Shown here in pieces: positions 16,431-24,156 of a stretch of DNA of 45,301 nucleotides. How positions within the stretch are numbered: position 1 is the first letter of the stretch; every line of letters begins with the position of its first letter. Position numbers and translations under genes: made by a program. Under the pieces are notes generated by a model that ran no database searches, was not told the origin of the DNA, and worked only from the letters and a program-made list of their open reading frames with translations. The DNA comes from an uncultured Bacteroidales bacterium. Its GTDB lineage: Bacteria; Bacteroidota; Bacteroidia; Bacteroidales; CAIXZF01. The stretch covers positions 1 to 45,301 of the forward strand of contig CAIXZF010000015.1 of NCBI GenBank assembly GCA_903923925.1, in the 5' to 3' direction.

Positions 16431-18077
16431 ATGATTTCAGTTGACGGGCTAACGGTAGAGTTTGGCGGGACCACACTATTTAAAGACATCACTTTTGCGA
16501 TAAACGATAAGGATAGAATTGCACTCATGGGCAAGAACGGGGCCGGCAAATCGACCATGCTAAAAATTATTGCCGGTGTTAAAACCGCTAGCCGCGGGAA
16601 AGTAGTGGCTCCAAAGGAAGCAGTGATTGCATATTTGCCTCAGCACTTACTTACAGTGGACAGCCGTACTGTTTTTGAGGAGGCATCGCAGGCCTTTGCC
16701 CAGATAGCCGAAATGCAGCAGGAAATAGATTCAATAAATGCGCAGCTAACTTCCCGGACTGATTATGAATCGGATGAATATTACGAACTAATAGAGCGAT
16801 TATCGGTTCTTAGTGAAAAATTTTACTCAATTGAGGAGACTAATTATGACGCTGAAATAGAAAAAATACTTTTGGGACTTGGCTTTCTCCGCAGCGATTT
16901 TCACCGTCCTACCGGGGAGTTTAGCGGGGGATGGCGTATGCGCATTGAACTGGCCAAGATCTTGCTTCAGAAACCCGACCTTCTCCTTCTCGATGAGCCC
17001 ACCAACCACATGGATATTGAATCCATCCAATGGTTTGAGGATTTTCTGATTAACAGCGCAAAAGCAGTAATTTTGATCTCTCACGACAAGGCCTTTGTCG
17101 ACAATATCACAACCCGGACCATTGAAGTTACAATGGGACGTATTTATGATTACAAGGTTAATTATTCCACTTATCTGCAACTGCGCAAAGAACGCCGCGA
17201 ACAACAGCAGAAACAGTTTGATGAACAGAAAAAATTTATTGAAGATAACCAGGACTTCATCGACCGTTTCAGGGGCACTTTTTCGAAGACCAACCAGGTA
17301 CAGTCGAGGGTAAAAATGCTAGAGAAGATCGATATCATTCAGGTTGATGAACTCGATAATTCGGCACTGCGTTTAAAGTTTCCACCTTCGCCGCGCTCTG
17401 GTAATTTTCCTGTAATTGTTGAAGAACTAACGAAGAAGTATGGCGACCACACTGTCTTTTCAAAGGCTTCCTTAACGATTCACCGTGGCGAACGTGTGGC
17501 TTTCGTTGGTAAAAACGGCGAAGGTAAATCAACGATGGTAAAATGCCTGATGAATGAAATTGATTATTCAGGATCGATGGTACTCGGACACAATACACTT
17601 ATAGGTTATTTTGCACAGAACGAGGCTTCACTGCTTGATGAGGAGGCAACAGTATTTCAGACGATTGACGATGTAGCCGTTGGCGAAATCCGAACAAAAA
17701 TAAAGGATATCCTCGGTGCATTTATGTTTGGTGGCGACGACTGGAACAAAAAGGTGAAAGTCCTTTCCGGAGGCGAACGTACCCGGCTTGCCATGATTAA
17801 ACTCCTGCTCGAACCTGTCAATCTGCTTATCCTCGATGAGCCCACCAATCACCTGGATATGCGAACGAAAGACATCCTGAAAAGTGCCCTGATGGATTAC
17901 GATGGCACCCTCATCCTTGTATCGCACGATCGTGATTTTCTGGACGGAATGGTGAGCAAGGTCTTCGAATTCGGTAATAAGCAGGTGAAAGAACATATTG
18001 GTGATATCAGCAGTTTCCTTGCTAAAAAGAAAATGGAGAACATGCGCGAAATAGAAAAGAATCTCAGCGCGAAATAG
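16431..18077 (+). CDS. ABC-F family ATP-binding protein
   Basis: A 548-residue soluble protein with two ABC ATPase domains and no membrane segment, the ABC-F layout of ribosome-associated translation factors (EttA/Uup/YbiT type and antibiotic-protection relatives). First domain: Walker A GKNGAGKST, signature FSGGWRMR, Walker B LLLLDEPTNHMD. Second domain: GKNGEGKST, LSGGERTR, LLILDEPTNHLD. The charged interdomain linker (RKERREQQQKQFDEQKKFIE region) corresponds to the P-site tRNA interaction motif. It most resembles the housekeeping members common in Bacteroidota; there is no antibiotic-resistance context. It is convergent with the next gene, with 9 bases between them. Confidence 0.93.
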   Translation: MISVDGLTVEFGGTTLFKDITFAINDKDRIALMGKNGAGKSTMLKIIAGVKTASRGKVVAPKEAVIAYLPQHLLTVDSRTVFEEASQAFAQIAEMQQEIDSINAQLTSRTDYESDEYYELIERLSVLSEKFYSIEETNYDAEIEKILLGLGFLRSDFHRPTGEFSGGWRMRIELAKILLQKPDLLLLDEPTNHMDIESIQWFEDFLINSAKAVILISHDKAFVDNITTRTIEVTMGRIYDYKVNYSTYLQLRKERREQQQKQFDEQKKFIEDNQDFIDRFRGTFSKTNQVQSRVKMLEKIDIIQVDELDNSALRLKFPPSPRSGNFPVIVEELTKKYGDHTVFSKASLTIHRGERVAFVGKNGEGKSTMVKCLMNEIDYSGSMVLGHNTLIGYFAQNEASLLDEEATVFQTIDDVAVGEIRTKIKDILGAFMFGGDDWNKKVKVLSGGERTRLAMIKLLLEPVNLLILDEPTNHLDMRTKDILKSALMDYDGTLILVSHDRDFLDGMVSKVFEFGNKQVKEHIGDISSFLAKKKMENMREIEKNLSAK

Positions 18078-18086
18078 ACACTTACT

Positions 18087-19349
18087 TTATTTTGTAAGAT
18101 ACTTGAATTTTTCTACGATTTCCCTGCGAAGGAAAAGCACAAGAATAAGAATAATTGTAATCGTACAATAGAAGTGGAACCAGAAAAATGATCCCGAATT
18201 CAGGCAATAAGTACCTTTGTCAATCACAACCTTTTTGTTTACTTCCTGCATACGGGTCCATGCAATAAATGCATCAGCAATGGGCAGACTTCCGAATAAA
18301 TATCTCTTTGAATTCTTACAGCAAATTGGAAATCCGAAACTTTCAACTGAAGCAGATAGTTTTTCCGCTGCCCTTTTCTCTCCAAATTTCTTAAAAGTAC
18401 CTACTGATACAATTGTAGCCGCTAAACCGATATCCATAATTACTGGTCCTGAATCAATATCTCCTTTACCTGAATGGCCATTAGGATACTCCATAATAGC
18501 TGGTAAACCAAATCGGGTTAATTGAAAGGAACTTGAAAATAATTTGAATTGGTTTGACGCAAATACAGGGTCAATGTCTGCCAGGAAAATCAATATCAGA
18601 GATGATGATGAGCCTCTGGCTATTTCACGCTGATCGCCAGTTATAGCATCAACAGAATGGGGAATCATTGGATTGCCGGCATCTAACTTTTTCTTTACAC
18701 GATCGACCCAGATATGAATAATCGTTTCGTAATTGGCACCAAATAATTCATCATATTGCTTTAATGAAGCCACTGCCACAAAAGCATCTGCGGGCCAGGC
18801 AGCATTAGGATAGGATTCCGGGTAAGGACTCCTGCATGCCTGAATAGCATTTGATATCTCAAGACAATTCTGTTTATAACTAATTGTTAGATTTGAATCC
18901 CTATCTGGTTGTACCTTAAGTATTTGAGAGAGCAGAAAATTTTCCCATCCACGGTAATACATTCCGTATTCAGGATTTAGTCCCTTTTCAAATACCGACC
19001 TTCCATATTCTGAGTTGATCTCATTATAGGCATATATGGCTTCCGATAAAGAATGGTCATACAATGGCGAACCAGGATTTGCGGACATTGCAACCTCAGT
19101 CCAGGTGAGTCCGTATAGCGCATGAATGAAAACAAAACCTTCCGGATAAATCTGTTGCATCCTGATTCCAAGGTTTTCGTTTTTTAATTCATTCTCCAGA
19201 AAATTCAATTGTTTGACTACATCGTTTGTGACTTCACCCTGATGATTAAAATCAGGAGCACTGTAGAGTTTTAAGTTAAAATATAAAATTATTCCAAGGA
19301 AAGGTATTAGGGCAAGCGAGATGTATATTATCTTCTTCTTTTTAAACAT
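18087..19349 (-). CDS. Membrane-anchored (alpha/alpha)-barrel protein, possibly linalool dehydratase/isomerase-like
   Basis: The 420-residue protein has a membrane helix near each end (residues about 7-25 and about 385-408) and a large extracytoplasmic domain. The middle is helical with motifs such as MYYRGWENFLLSQIL, YPNAAWPADAFVAV and KGDIDSGPVIMDIG. These resemble the (alpha/alpha)6 toroid of linalool dehydratase/isomerase-like and related glycosidase-fold proteins. I infer the fold, not the reaction; catalytic residues cannot be assigned. It lies 28 bases downstream of the yoeB stop on the same strand but looks functionally unrelated to it. Confidence 0.6.
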   Translation of the reverse strand: MFKKKKIIYISLALIPFLGIILYFNLKLYSAPDFNHQGEVTNDVVKQLNFLENELKNENLGIRMQQIYPEGFVFIHALYGLTWTEVAMSANPGSPLYDHSLSEAIYAYNEINSEYGRSVFEKGLNPEYGMYYRGWENFLLSQILKVQPDRDSNLTISYKQNCLEISNAIQACRSPYPESYPNAAWPADAFVAVASLKQYDELFGANYETIIHIWVDRVKKKLDAGNPMIPHSVDAITGDQREIARGSSSSLILIFLADIDPVFASNQFKLFSSSFQLTRFGLPAIMEYPNGHSGKGDIDSGPVIMDIGLAATIVSVGTFKKFGEKRAAEKLSASVESFGFPICCKNSKRYLFGSLPIADAFIAWTRMQEVNKKVVIDKGTYCLNSGSFFWFHFYCTITIILILVLFLRREIVEKFKYLTK

Positions 19350-19377
19350 TTGTCTATTTTAAAACTTCTTTTACTCA

Positions 19378-19635
19378 TTAATCATAATGATACCGGCAAC
19401 TGTAAATAAACAGCTCATCGCCAACTACCTGGTAAACCAGGCGGTGTTCTCTGTCGATCCGCCGCGACCAGAAACCTGCTAAGTCATATTTTAGAGGTTC
19501 TGGTTTTCCCAGGCCCTCGCCTGGTGTTCGCAGAATATCCATTATAAGGGTGTTTATCCTGATAATTATTTTTCCGTCCTCGGAAAGCCATGAAATGTAG
19601 TCCTCCCAAGCGTTTTTTGAAAAAACTATCCTCAT
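19378..19635 (-). CDS. yoeB: YoeB-type mRNA interferase toxin
   Basis: An 85-residue ribosome-dependent RNase of the RelE superfamily. It aligns along its full length with E. coli YoeB as I know that sequence. The active-site residues fall at identical positions: Glu46 in GKPEPLK, Arg65 in EHRLVY, and His83-Tyr84 in CRYHY near the C-terminus, so the toxin should be active. Its ATG overlaps the antitoxin stop by 4 bases (19632-19635), the usual translational coupling of this module. Confidence 0.95.
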   Translation of the reverse strand: MRIVFSKNAWEDYISWLSEDGKIIIRINTLIMDILRTPGEGLGKPEPLKYDLAGFWSRRIDREHRLVYQVVGDELFIYSCRYHYD

Positions 19636-19889
19636 ATTTCTTCCACAAGTTCTTTCTGAAACGATTGGCCAGACTTCATTTGCTGGATCGATTCATAGAG
19701 CCTGTCGGCATTTGCTTTTGAACTAAGCAGATGCACAGTTTCCAGAATCGAATTGTACTCGTCCAGAGATATCAATACAGCACCATGACCTGTAGTTCTT
19801 TTAATGATTAGCGTATCATTGTTATTTTCCACATCATCAAGATATTGTTTCAGGTTGGATCTGAACTCAGTGAAATTTGCTGCCTTCAT
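19632..19889 (-). CDS. yefM: YefM-type antitoxin (Phd/YefM family)
   Basis: The 85-residue product has an N-terminal DNA-binding Phd/YefM half (ANFTEFRSNLKQYLDDVENN, then DTLIIKR and AVLISLDEYNSILET). An acidic helical tail follows (LYESIQQMKSGQSFQKELVE) of the kind that wraps the toxin. It precedes yoeB, as expected for an autoregulated type II pair. A promoter and an inverted repeat lie immediately upstream. Confidence 0.93.
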   Translation of the reverse strand: MKAANFTEFRSNLKQYLDDVENNNDTLIIKRTTGHGAVLISLDEYNSILETVHLLSSKANADRLYESIQQMKSGQSFQKELVEEI

Positions 19890-19914
19890 TTTTTATTAAA
19901 TTACGTTCTTAATT

Positions 19915-19934
19915 AAGTACAAATATAAGTACTT
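19915..19934. promoter_or_regulatory. yefM-yoeB operator (inverted repeat)
   Basis: AAGTAC (19915-19920) and GTACTT (19929-19934) form an inverted repeat with an 8-base spacer, 25 bases upstream of yefM. The repeat brackets the minus-strand -7 box at 19920-19927. YefM proteins recognise short palindromes with a GTAC core, so this fits autorepression by blocking the promoter. Confidence 0.55.
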
Positions 19935-19954
19935 TATTGATAAATTAGGTCAAA
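19920..19954 (-). promoter_or_regulatory. yefM-yoeB promoter
   Basis: On the minus strand TTTG (19951-19954) is followed by TATATTTG (19920-19927), an exact -7 box. The 23-base gap is longer than the usual 19-21, which may make the promoter weak. The spacer from here to the RhuM gene (19935-20283) holds no gene that I can see. Confidence 0.45.
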
Positions 19955-20103
19955 TTTATCATTATAATTCTTCTCCTTTATAATTATCATGTTTTGGTTT
20001 CATCTCAGTAAGGGTGCTGCTTATGCCTTGAACATGTTATAGACTGCAGGTTTACTATTATGTTGGAAACCGATTCATAAAGCCGGCTTCCTATTAATTT
20101 GTA

Positions 20104-20132
20104 GTTTTGATTTGACAAAAAATAATCAAAAC
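20104..20132. repeat. Inverted repeat in the yefM-rhuM spacer
   Basis: GTTTTGATT (20104-20112) and AATCAAAAC (20124-20132) are exact reverse complements around an 11-base loop. The flanking genes diverge, so it is not an obvious terminator. It could be an operator for the RhuM-Fic promoter about 70 bases downstream. Confidence 0.3.
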
Positions 20133-20204
20133 ATTTCGCAAAACTATTTTTTTCGGACAACTGATAAATATGGAATTCTTCAAGAGCAATTTGTTGTGAG
20201 CGTG

Positions 20205-20236
20205 TTTAATAATACAAGACAATGAGGTTACTTTTG
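20205..20236 (+). promoter_or_regulatory. Promoter of the RhuM-Fic gene
   Basis: TTTA (20205-20208), a 20-base gap, then TACTTTTG (20229-20236), an exact -7 box at ideal spacing. The leader to the ATG at 20284 would be about 40 bases. Confidence 0.5.
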
Positions 20237-20283
20237 TGAGCTGGAAAGTAGGTTAGTGGCATACTATAAAGAGGACAGGAAAG

Positions 20284-21258
20284 ATGGAAAATAAGGTTGA
20301 AATATTTCAGAGTCATGATAATCAAATTGAGTTAAAAGTTCAATTTGATGAGGATACTGTTTGGCTTTCACAAGAACAAATGGAACTTTTGTTTCAAACA
20401 ACCAAGCAAAATATCAGCCTTCATATTAGAAATGTATTTGAAGAAGGTGAACTACAAGAAATTTCAACTGTCAAGGAATCCTTGACAGTTCGAATGGAGG
20501 GAAATCGGCACGTACAAAGAAAACTTCAATATTATAACCTCGATGTAATTATCTCGGTTGGCTATAGAGTTAAATCGAAATGTGGCACGCAATTTCGCCA
20601 GTGGGCTACCCGGCAGCTTAAAGATTATCTGGTTCAGGGCTACGCCATCAATGAAAAGCGTTTGGCACAGAAACAGCAGGAAGTGGAATACCTCAAAACC
20701 GGTATCCGCATTCTTAACCGCGCTATTGAACAACAGGCTAATGCTGAAGATAGTCAAATGCTAAAAACCTTTGCCAAAGGCCTGGAGCTGCTCGATGCTT
20801 ATGACCATGAAACACTTGATTTTAAAGGGCTTACCAGAGTGGAAACCGTGTATCCTGATTTCGACCAGTATATGCAGCTCATTCAATCGATGTTTTCCGA
20901 ATTTGAATCGGAAGTTTTTGCAAAACCCAAAGACGAAAGTTTCAATAGCTCCATCAACCAGATTGCGCAGTGTTTTGCTGGTGTAGAACTATATCCTAGC
21001 ATTGAGGAAAAAGCTGCTAACTTGCTCTATTTCATTACTAAAAACCATTCTTTTGTTGATGGCAATAAACGGATTGCCGCTGCCTGCTTTTTGTATTTCC
21101 TCGAAAAAAACAATGCGCTTTACAATAACGACTGCAACCCAATTATCAGTAATGAAGCTTTGGCATCACTTACCCTATTCCTTGCCACTAGCAAAACAGA
21201 TGAATCTGATATTGTTAAACGATTGGTTATTAGTATTTTAAATCGAAATAAACAATAA
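20284..21258 (+). CDS. RhuM family protein with C-terminal Fic/DOC domain
   Basis: The 324-residue protein joins an N-terminal RhuM region (KVQFDEDTVWLSQEQMELLFQ, NISLHIRNVFEEGEL, YYNLDVIISVGYRVKS, FRQWATRQLKDYLVQGYAIN), thought to be a DNA-binding or phage-antirepressor-like part, to a Fic/Doc domain. The Fic motif HSFVDGNKR (from His255) has the catalytic histidine, acidic residue and GN-x-R, so AMP-transfer or phosphotransfer activity is plausible. The inhibitory S/T-x3-E-G-N helix is not obvious. Such proteins behave like accessory toxins carried on genomic islands. Here it sits divergently beside yefM-yoeB. Confidence 0.9.
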   Translation: MENKVEIFQSHDNQIELKVQFDEDTVWLSQEQMELLFQTTKQNISLHIRNVFEEGELQEISTVKESLTVRMEGNRHVQRKLQYYNLDVIISVGYRVKSKCGTQFRQWATRQLKDYLVQGYAINEKRLAQKQQEVEYLKTGIRILNRAIEQQANAEDSQMLKTFAKGLELLDAYDHETLDFKGLTRVETVYPDFDQYMQLIQSMFSEFESEVFAKPKDESFNSSINQIAQCFAGVELYPSIEEKAANLLYFITKNHSFVDGNKRIAAACFLYFLEKNNALYNNDCNPIISNEALASLTLFLATSKTDESDIVKRLVISILNRNKQ

Positions 21259-21436
21259 AGATTCGACCCGAAGCTTACAAATAAATCAGTTTCAATTTTT
21301 TAATTACACTAAACTGGGAGCATTTGGTTTGTTAGGACTTTAATAGACAAATATTTCTGTCTACACTGATTCGAATTTACAACTAAAATGCTCATTTTCA
21401 AAACGTAGCACAAATTTATATAAGGTGTAATAGGGC

Positions 21437-21817
21437 TTATTTCTTTTCTTTTGATTTATAAATTAGGAAAACTCCTCCTCCATGATATCCTTCTTCGCAC
21501 TTTATAGTTATATTATTCCTTATTGCAAAGTTTTTCATTTCTTGTTCACTAATTTCTTTAGATTTAATATTAAATTGACGATTGTTAGATATAATATAAA
21601 AACCTAATAATTTTCCCTCAATTTTTGAAATGAATATTTCATCAATAGAGTCTCTATTAAATCCTACAACCCTAAATTTCCATGAAAATTCAATCTCATC
21701 ATCTGAGATTCCAATAAACTGTGAATGGTTATATCTAGCTACGATTCCAGCAATTACTATTAATCCAATTATGATAATTAACAAATTCAAAGTTGGTGTC
21801 TTATTATACTTTTGCAA
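21437..21817 (-). CDS. Small membrane-anchored protein of unknown function
   Basis: The 126-residue frame has one N-terminal membrane helix (LNLLIIIIGLIVIAGIVA) and a mixed alpha/beta domain that I do not recognise (FSWKFRVVGFNRDSIDEIFI region, C-terminal GYHGGGVFLIYKS). No ATG lies near the start. TTG at 21817 is the only usual start codon after the upstream in-frame stop, and it coincides with the predicted transcription start of the promoter at 21822-21853. The message would therefore be almost leaderless, or initiation uses another codon downstream. Confidence 0.6.
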   Translation of the reverse strand: MQKYNKTPTLNLLIIIIGLIVIAGIVARYNHSQFIGISDDEIEFSWKFRVVGFNRDSIDEIFISKIEGKLLGFYIISNNRQFNIKSKEISEQEMKNFAIRNNITIKCEEGYHGGGVFLIYKSKEKK

Positions 21818-21821
21818 TAAA

Positions 21822-21853
21822 CAAAAGTAGGGTGTAAATTGTTACTTGACAAT
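21822..21853 (-). promoter_or_regulatory. Promoter of the small membrane protein
   Basis: On the minus strand ATTG (21850-21853) is followed after exactly 20 bases by TACTTTTG (21822-21829), an exact -7 box. Transcription would begin at about 21815-21818, right at the TTG start. Confidence 0.5.
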
Positions 21854-21919
21854 GTTTTATGCCATGAATGTAGGTATTTCCAAAAAAGGAATTATGGTTG
21901 AAGAGCAATGGCAAGATTC

Positions 21920-22852
21920 TCAATATGACTGCAGTTTCACAAATTTTGACCGGAATATTTTCCCGGCTGACTCAAGCTGCAAGAAATAAACACCGCTTTC
22001 GAGAATCCTGGTTTCAATACGAACCGGATTTTCTGAGTTCCAAGAGTCCTTTCTGATTAATCTTCCGCTGACATCAATAATTGAGATTTCTTTTGTTATT
22101 CCTGTGCTTTCAGGCAAAAGAACAAAAAGCTCATCTGTGACTGGATTTGGATAGATTTGAAGATCCTGAATTCTGTGGGGAATTTCGTTTTCTGATAAAA
22201 TTATATTGACAAAGCAATTCAGGTAATCCGGATTATTCCAGACGATTGTGTCATTACTTTTATAGCATGTGAGCAACAATGAATCGGGAATTTCATGCGG
22301 AAAAAAGACCAACGGATTGGCTGGGAATAAGGGTCCGTGAATGCTTCCGATGCCTTCAATCCAGGTTTCTTCGAGAAAGTTGAATCCCCATCCTTCTATG
22401 GGCGAGAAATTGATTCGTTTATGAAAGGCATTGCCATAGTATATGCTGTCAACACTCAAAACATAGAGGTCATTGGTGCCCATCTGATGCGTATAAGTGA
22501 GGGTATCGCCGGCCTGCATATTGAAATTGTAAAGTACTTTCGGGGTATTCACAGAATCCTTAAAAAAGACCTGGCCATTTTCCTCGCGAAGCAATCCCAG
22601 AAACTTAAAGTTGATGGAAAAGCTGGTGTCGGAAGTACTGAATAATTTACCCCAACTTTTATTACTCCAGATACTGTCGCCCCGGAAACCATAAACCAGG
22701 GTAGTTGTTTGTACAAAGTTCGGATTTTGACTGGTGACAAAAGGATACGTTCGGGCTACACTCCATCTGGCGTTGGAATCGACAAAACCAGCCTGGCTTT
22801 GACCAAAGCAGCTTAACGAAATGAACAGGGAAAAGAGGATACAGTATTTCAA
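21920..22852 (-). CDS. Secreted protein with T9SS type A sorting domain
   Basis: A 310-residue secreted protein. It has a signal peptide (KYCILFSLFISLSCFGQS), then about 200 residues of beta-rich sequence with WGKLFSTSD, INFKFLGLLREENGQVFFKD and WIEGIGSIHGP, a pattern seen in many short Bacteroidota T9SS cargo proteins of unknown role. It ends with a type A sorting domain (LQIYPNPVTDE, ISIIDVSGRLIR, GVYFLQLESAG). No catalytic motif was recognised. It is transcribed alone. Confidence 0.85.
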   Translation of the reverse strand: MKYCILFSLFISLSCFGQSQAGFVDSNARWSVARTYPFVTSQNPNFVQTTTLVYGFRGDSIWSNKSWGKLFSTSDTSFSINFKFLGLLREENGQVFFKDSVNTPKVLYNFNMQAGDTLTYTHQMGTNDLYVLSVDSIYYGNAFHKRINFSPIEGWGFNFLEETWIEGIGSIHGPLFPANPLVFFPHEIPDSLLLTCYKSNDTIVWNNPDYLNCFVNIILSENEIPHRIQDLQIYPNPVTDELFVLLPESTGITKEISIIDVSGRLIRKDSWNSENPVRIETRILESGVYFLQLESAGKIFRSKFVKLQSY

Positions 22853-22941
22853 GTGTTGAACGTATTAGTCATTCGGTTAATTGATTCAAAATCCATCAGA
22901 AGATTGCAGGCGCTTTAATTATCCTTCCTGCGAAACTGATA

Positions 22942-23469
22942 TTATTTTTCCAGCAATGTCTTCAGATTCCCCAGGCTTTTCTGCAGATCTTTACCAAGCA
23001 TTTTCTGAAAAACCGTTTTCATAATGCTCATCGGAAATTTTGATTTGCTGTAAAAACCCCAAAGAACTGTGGTTTGATCAGCAGAAACAGCGGTAACAGC
23101 AAATTTGGCTTTTGCCACATTCTGCATTGGTCGTTTAAACCTGATTTCGTATTCAATAGTTTTCCATTCCTCAATTTTGAGGATTTCCTGTTCGCCGGCA
23201 CCTACATTTTTGTTGGTACTGCTGTCCCATGCATACGTACAACCAACTGTGCCGTCGGTTCCCATAAACGTCTTTTTCATATTCGGATCGGCCATATTCC
23301 ATACGCTGAAATTGTCCTGATTTTTCATCAGCTTGAGGTAGTTAAAAACCTGCTGGAGTGGTTTATTAATGATTACAGACCGTTCAATGATCATATCGCC
23401 AGTCATAACAAGAGCAATAATTGTAAGGATTGCGAGTATTACAGCAAATAATATTAATGCAGTTATCAT
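22942..23469 (-). CDS. SRPBCC-fold protein with N-terminal membrane helix
   Basis: The 175-residue product has one membrane helix (LILFAVILAILTIIALVM) and then a START/Bet v1-like (SRPBCC) domain: RSVIINKPLQQVFNYLKLMKN, YAWDSSTNKNVGAGEQEI, and the C-terminal helix FQKMLGKDLQKSLGNLKTLLE. It resembles the polyketide-cyclase-like subgroup often annotated in Bacteroidota. The fold makes a hydrophobic pocket; the ligand is unknown. Confidence 0.85.
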   Translation of the reverse strand: MITALILFAVILAILTIIALVMTGDMIIERSVIINKPLQQVFNYLKLMKNQDNFSVWNMADPNMKKTFMGTDGTVGCTYAWDSSTNKNVGAGEQEILKIEEWKTIEYEIRFKRPMQNVAKAKFAVTAVSADQTTVLWGFYSKSKFPMSIMKTVFQKMLGKDLQKSLGNLKTLLEK

Positions 23470-23573
23470 ACGAAATTTTTATTATAGTTTATCCTGATTT
23501 TTTCAGGCCTAAAATTAGCAGTTTTTTAACTTCAGACTAAAAAGTTCTGTAAAATCAGTGAATGCGAAAAAAT

Positions 23574-24143
23574 CTATGCTTTCTTCTTTCGTATCAAATA
23601 TTTTATTCCAATAGCAAAAGAAAGAATACCCTTCACCTCATTCACAATTTCAGCACTCCCAAAATGAGAGGGATAGTATTTACGCTGTGGTATAAAAAAG
23701 CCACTAAAGTCAGTAAAAACAGCGTAGGAATTCATGCAATAATATTCAAACCCAAAGCCAACTTGTTTTGCAAGTACTAAGGTTCTGTCCGGGGCTGTTG
23801 TATGAATTCTGTATAAAGGGCATAAAGCCCCTTTTACATTAACCTGAAATTTCTTGCCAAGAAATATTTTAAGTGCAATTGGCAGCATAACATATTTATA
23901 TTCTGAAAAATAGGTTATTCCTGTTGAAATAGAAAATCTTGCTTTGTATGGAATATACTCAGCCTGTAATCCCAGCAACCAGGCTCTGTCTGAAAATAAA
24001 CCCGAATAATTACTTCCGTGGGGATGAAAACTTGTAATTCCATAAGTAATCCCGATATTCTTTTCTTGTGCCTCCAGACTGCAGGAAAAGAAAAGCATTA
24101 TGATAATAATATTTTTAATGTCTTTTTTTACCAAATATAACAT
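23574..24143 (-). CDS. Putative outer-membrane or secreted protein, unknown
   Basis: About 189 residues from the ATG at 24143 (MLYLVKKD). A longer frame reaches a TTG at 24170 inside the glucanotransferase gene and is rejected. A signal-like segment (NIIIIMLFFSCSLEAQ) ends in a typical Bacteroidota cleavage context. The remainder alternates strands such as KNIGITYGITSFHP, FSISTGITYF, YVMLPIALKIFLGKKFQVNV and a terminal LSFAIGIKYLI, suggesting a small outer-membrane barrel. No family was recognised. It starts 13 bases after the glucanotransferase stop and may be co-transcribed. Confidence 0.7.
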   Translation of the reverse strand: MLYLVKKDIKNIIIIMLFFSCSLEAQEKNIGITYGITSFHPHGSNYSGLFSDRAWLLGLQAEYIPYKARFSISTGITYFSEYKYVMLPIALKIFLGKKFQVNVKGALCPLYRIHTTAPDRTLVLAKQVGFGFEYYCMNSYAVFTDFSGFFIPQRKYYPSHFGSAEIVNEVKGILSFAIGIKYLIRKKKA

Positions 24144-24156
24144 GGAGCTTATGGTG

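Noticed and set aside
17335-17996. Minus-strand open frames of 63-122 codons within the ABC-F gene
   Set aside because: They are antisense shadows of two intact, strongly conserved ATPase domains.
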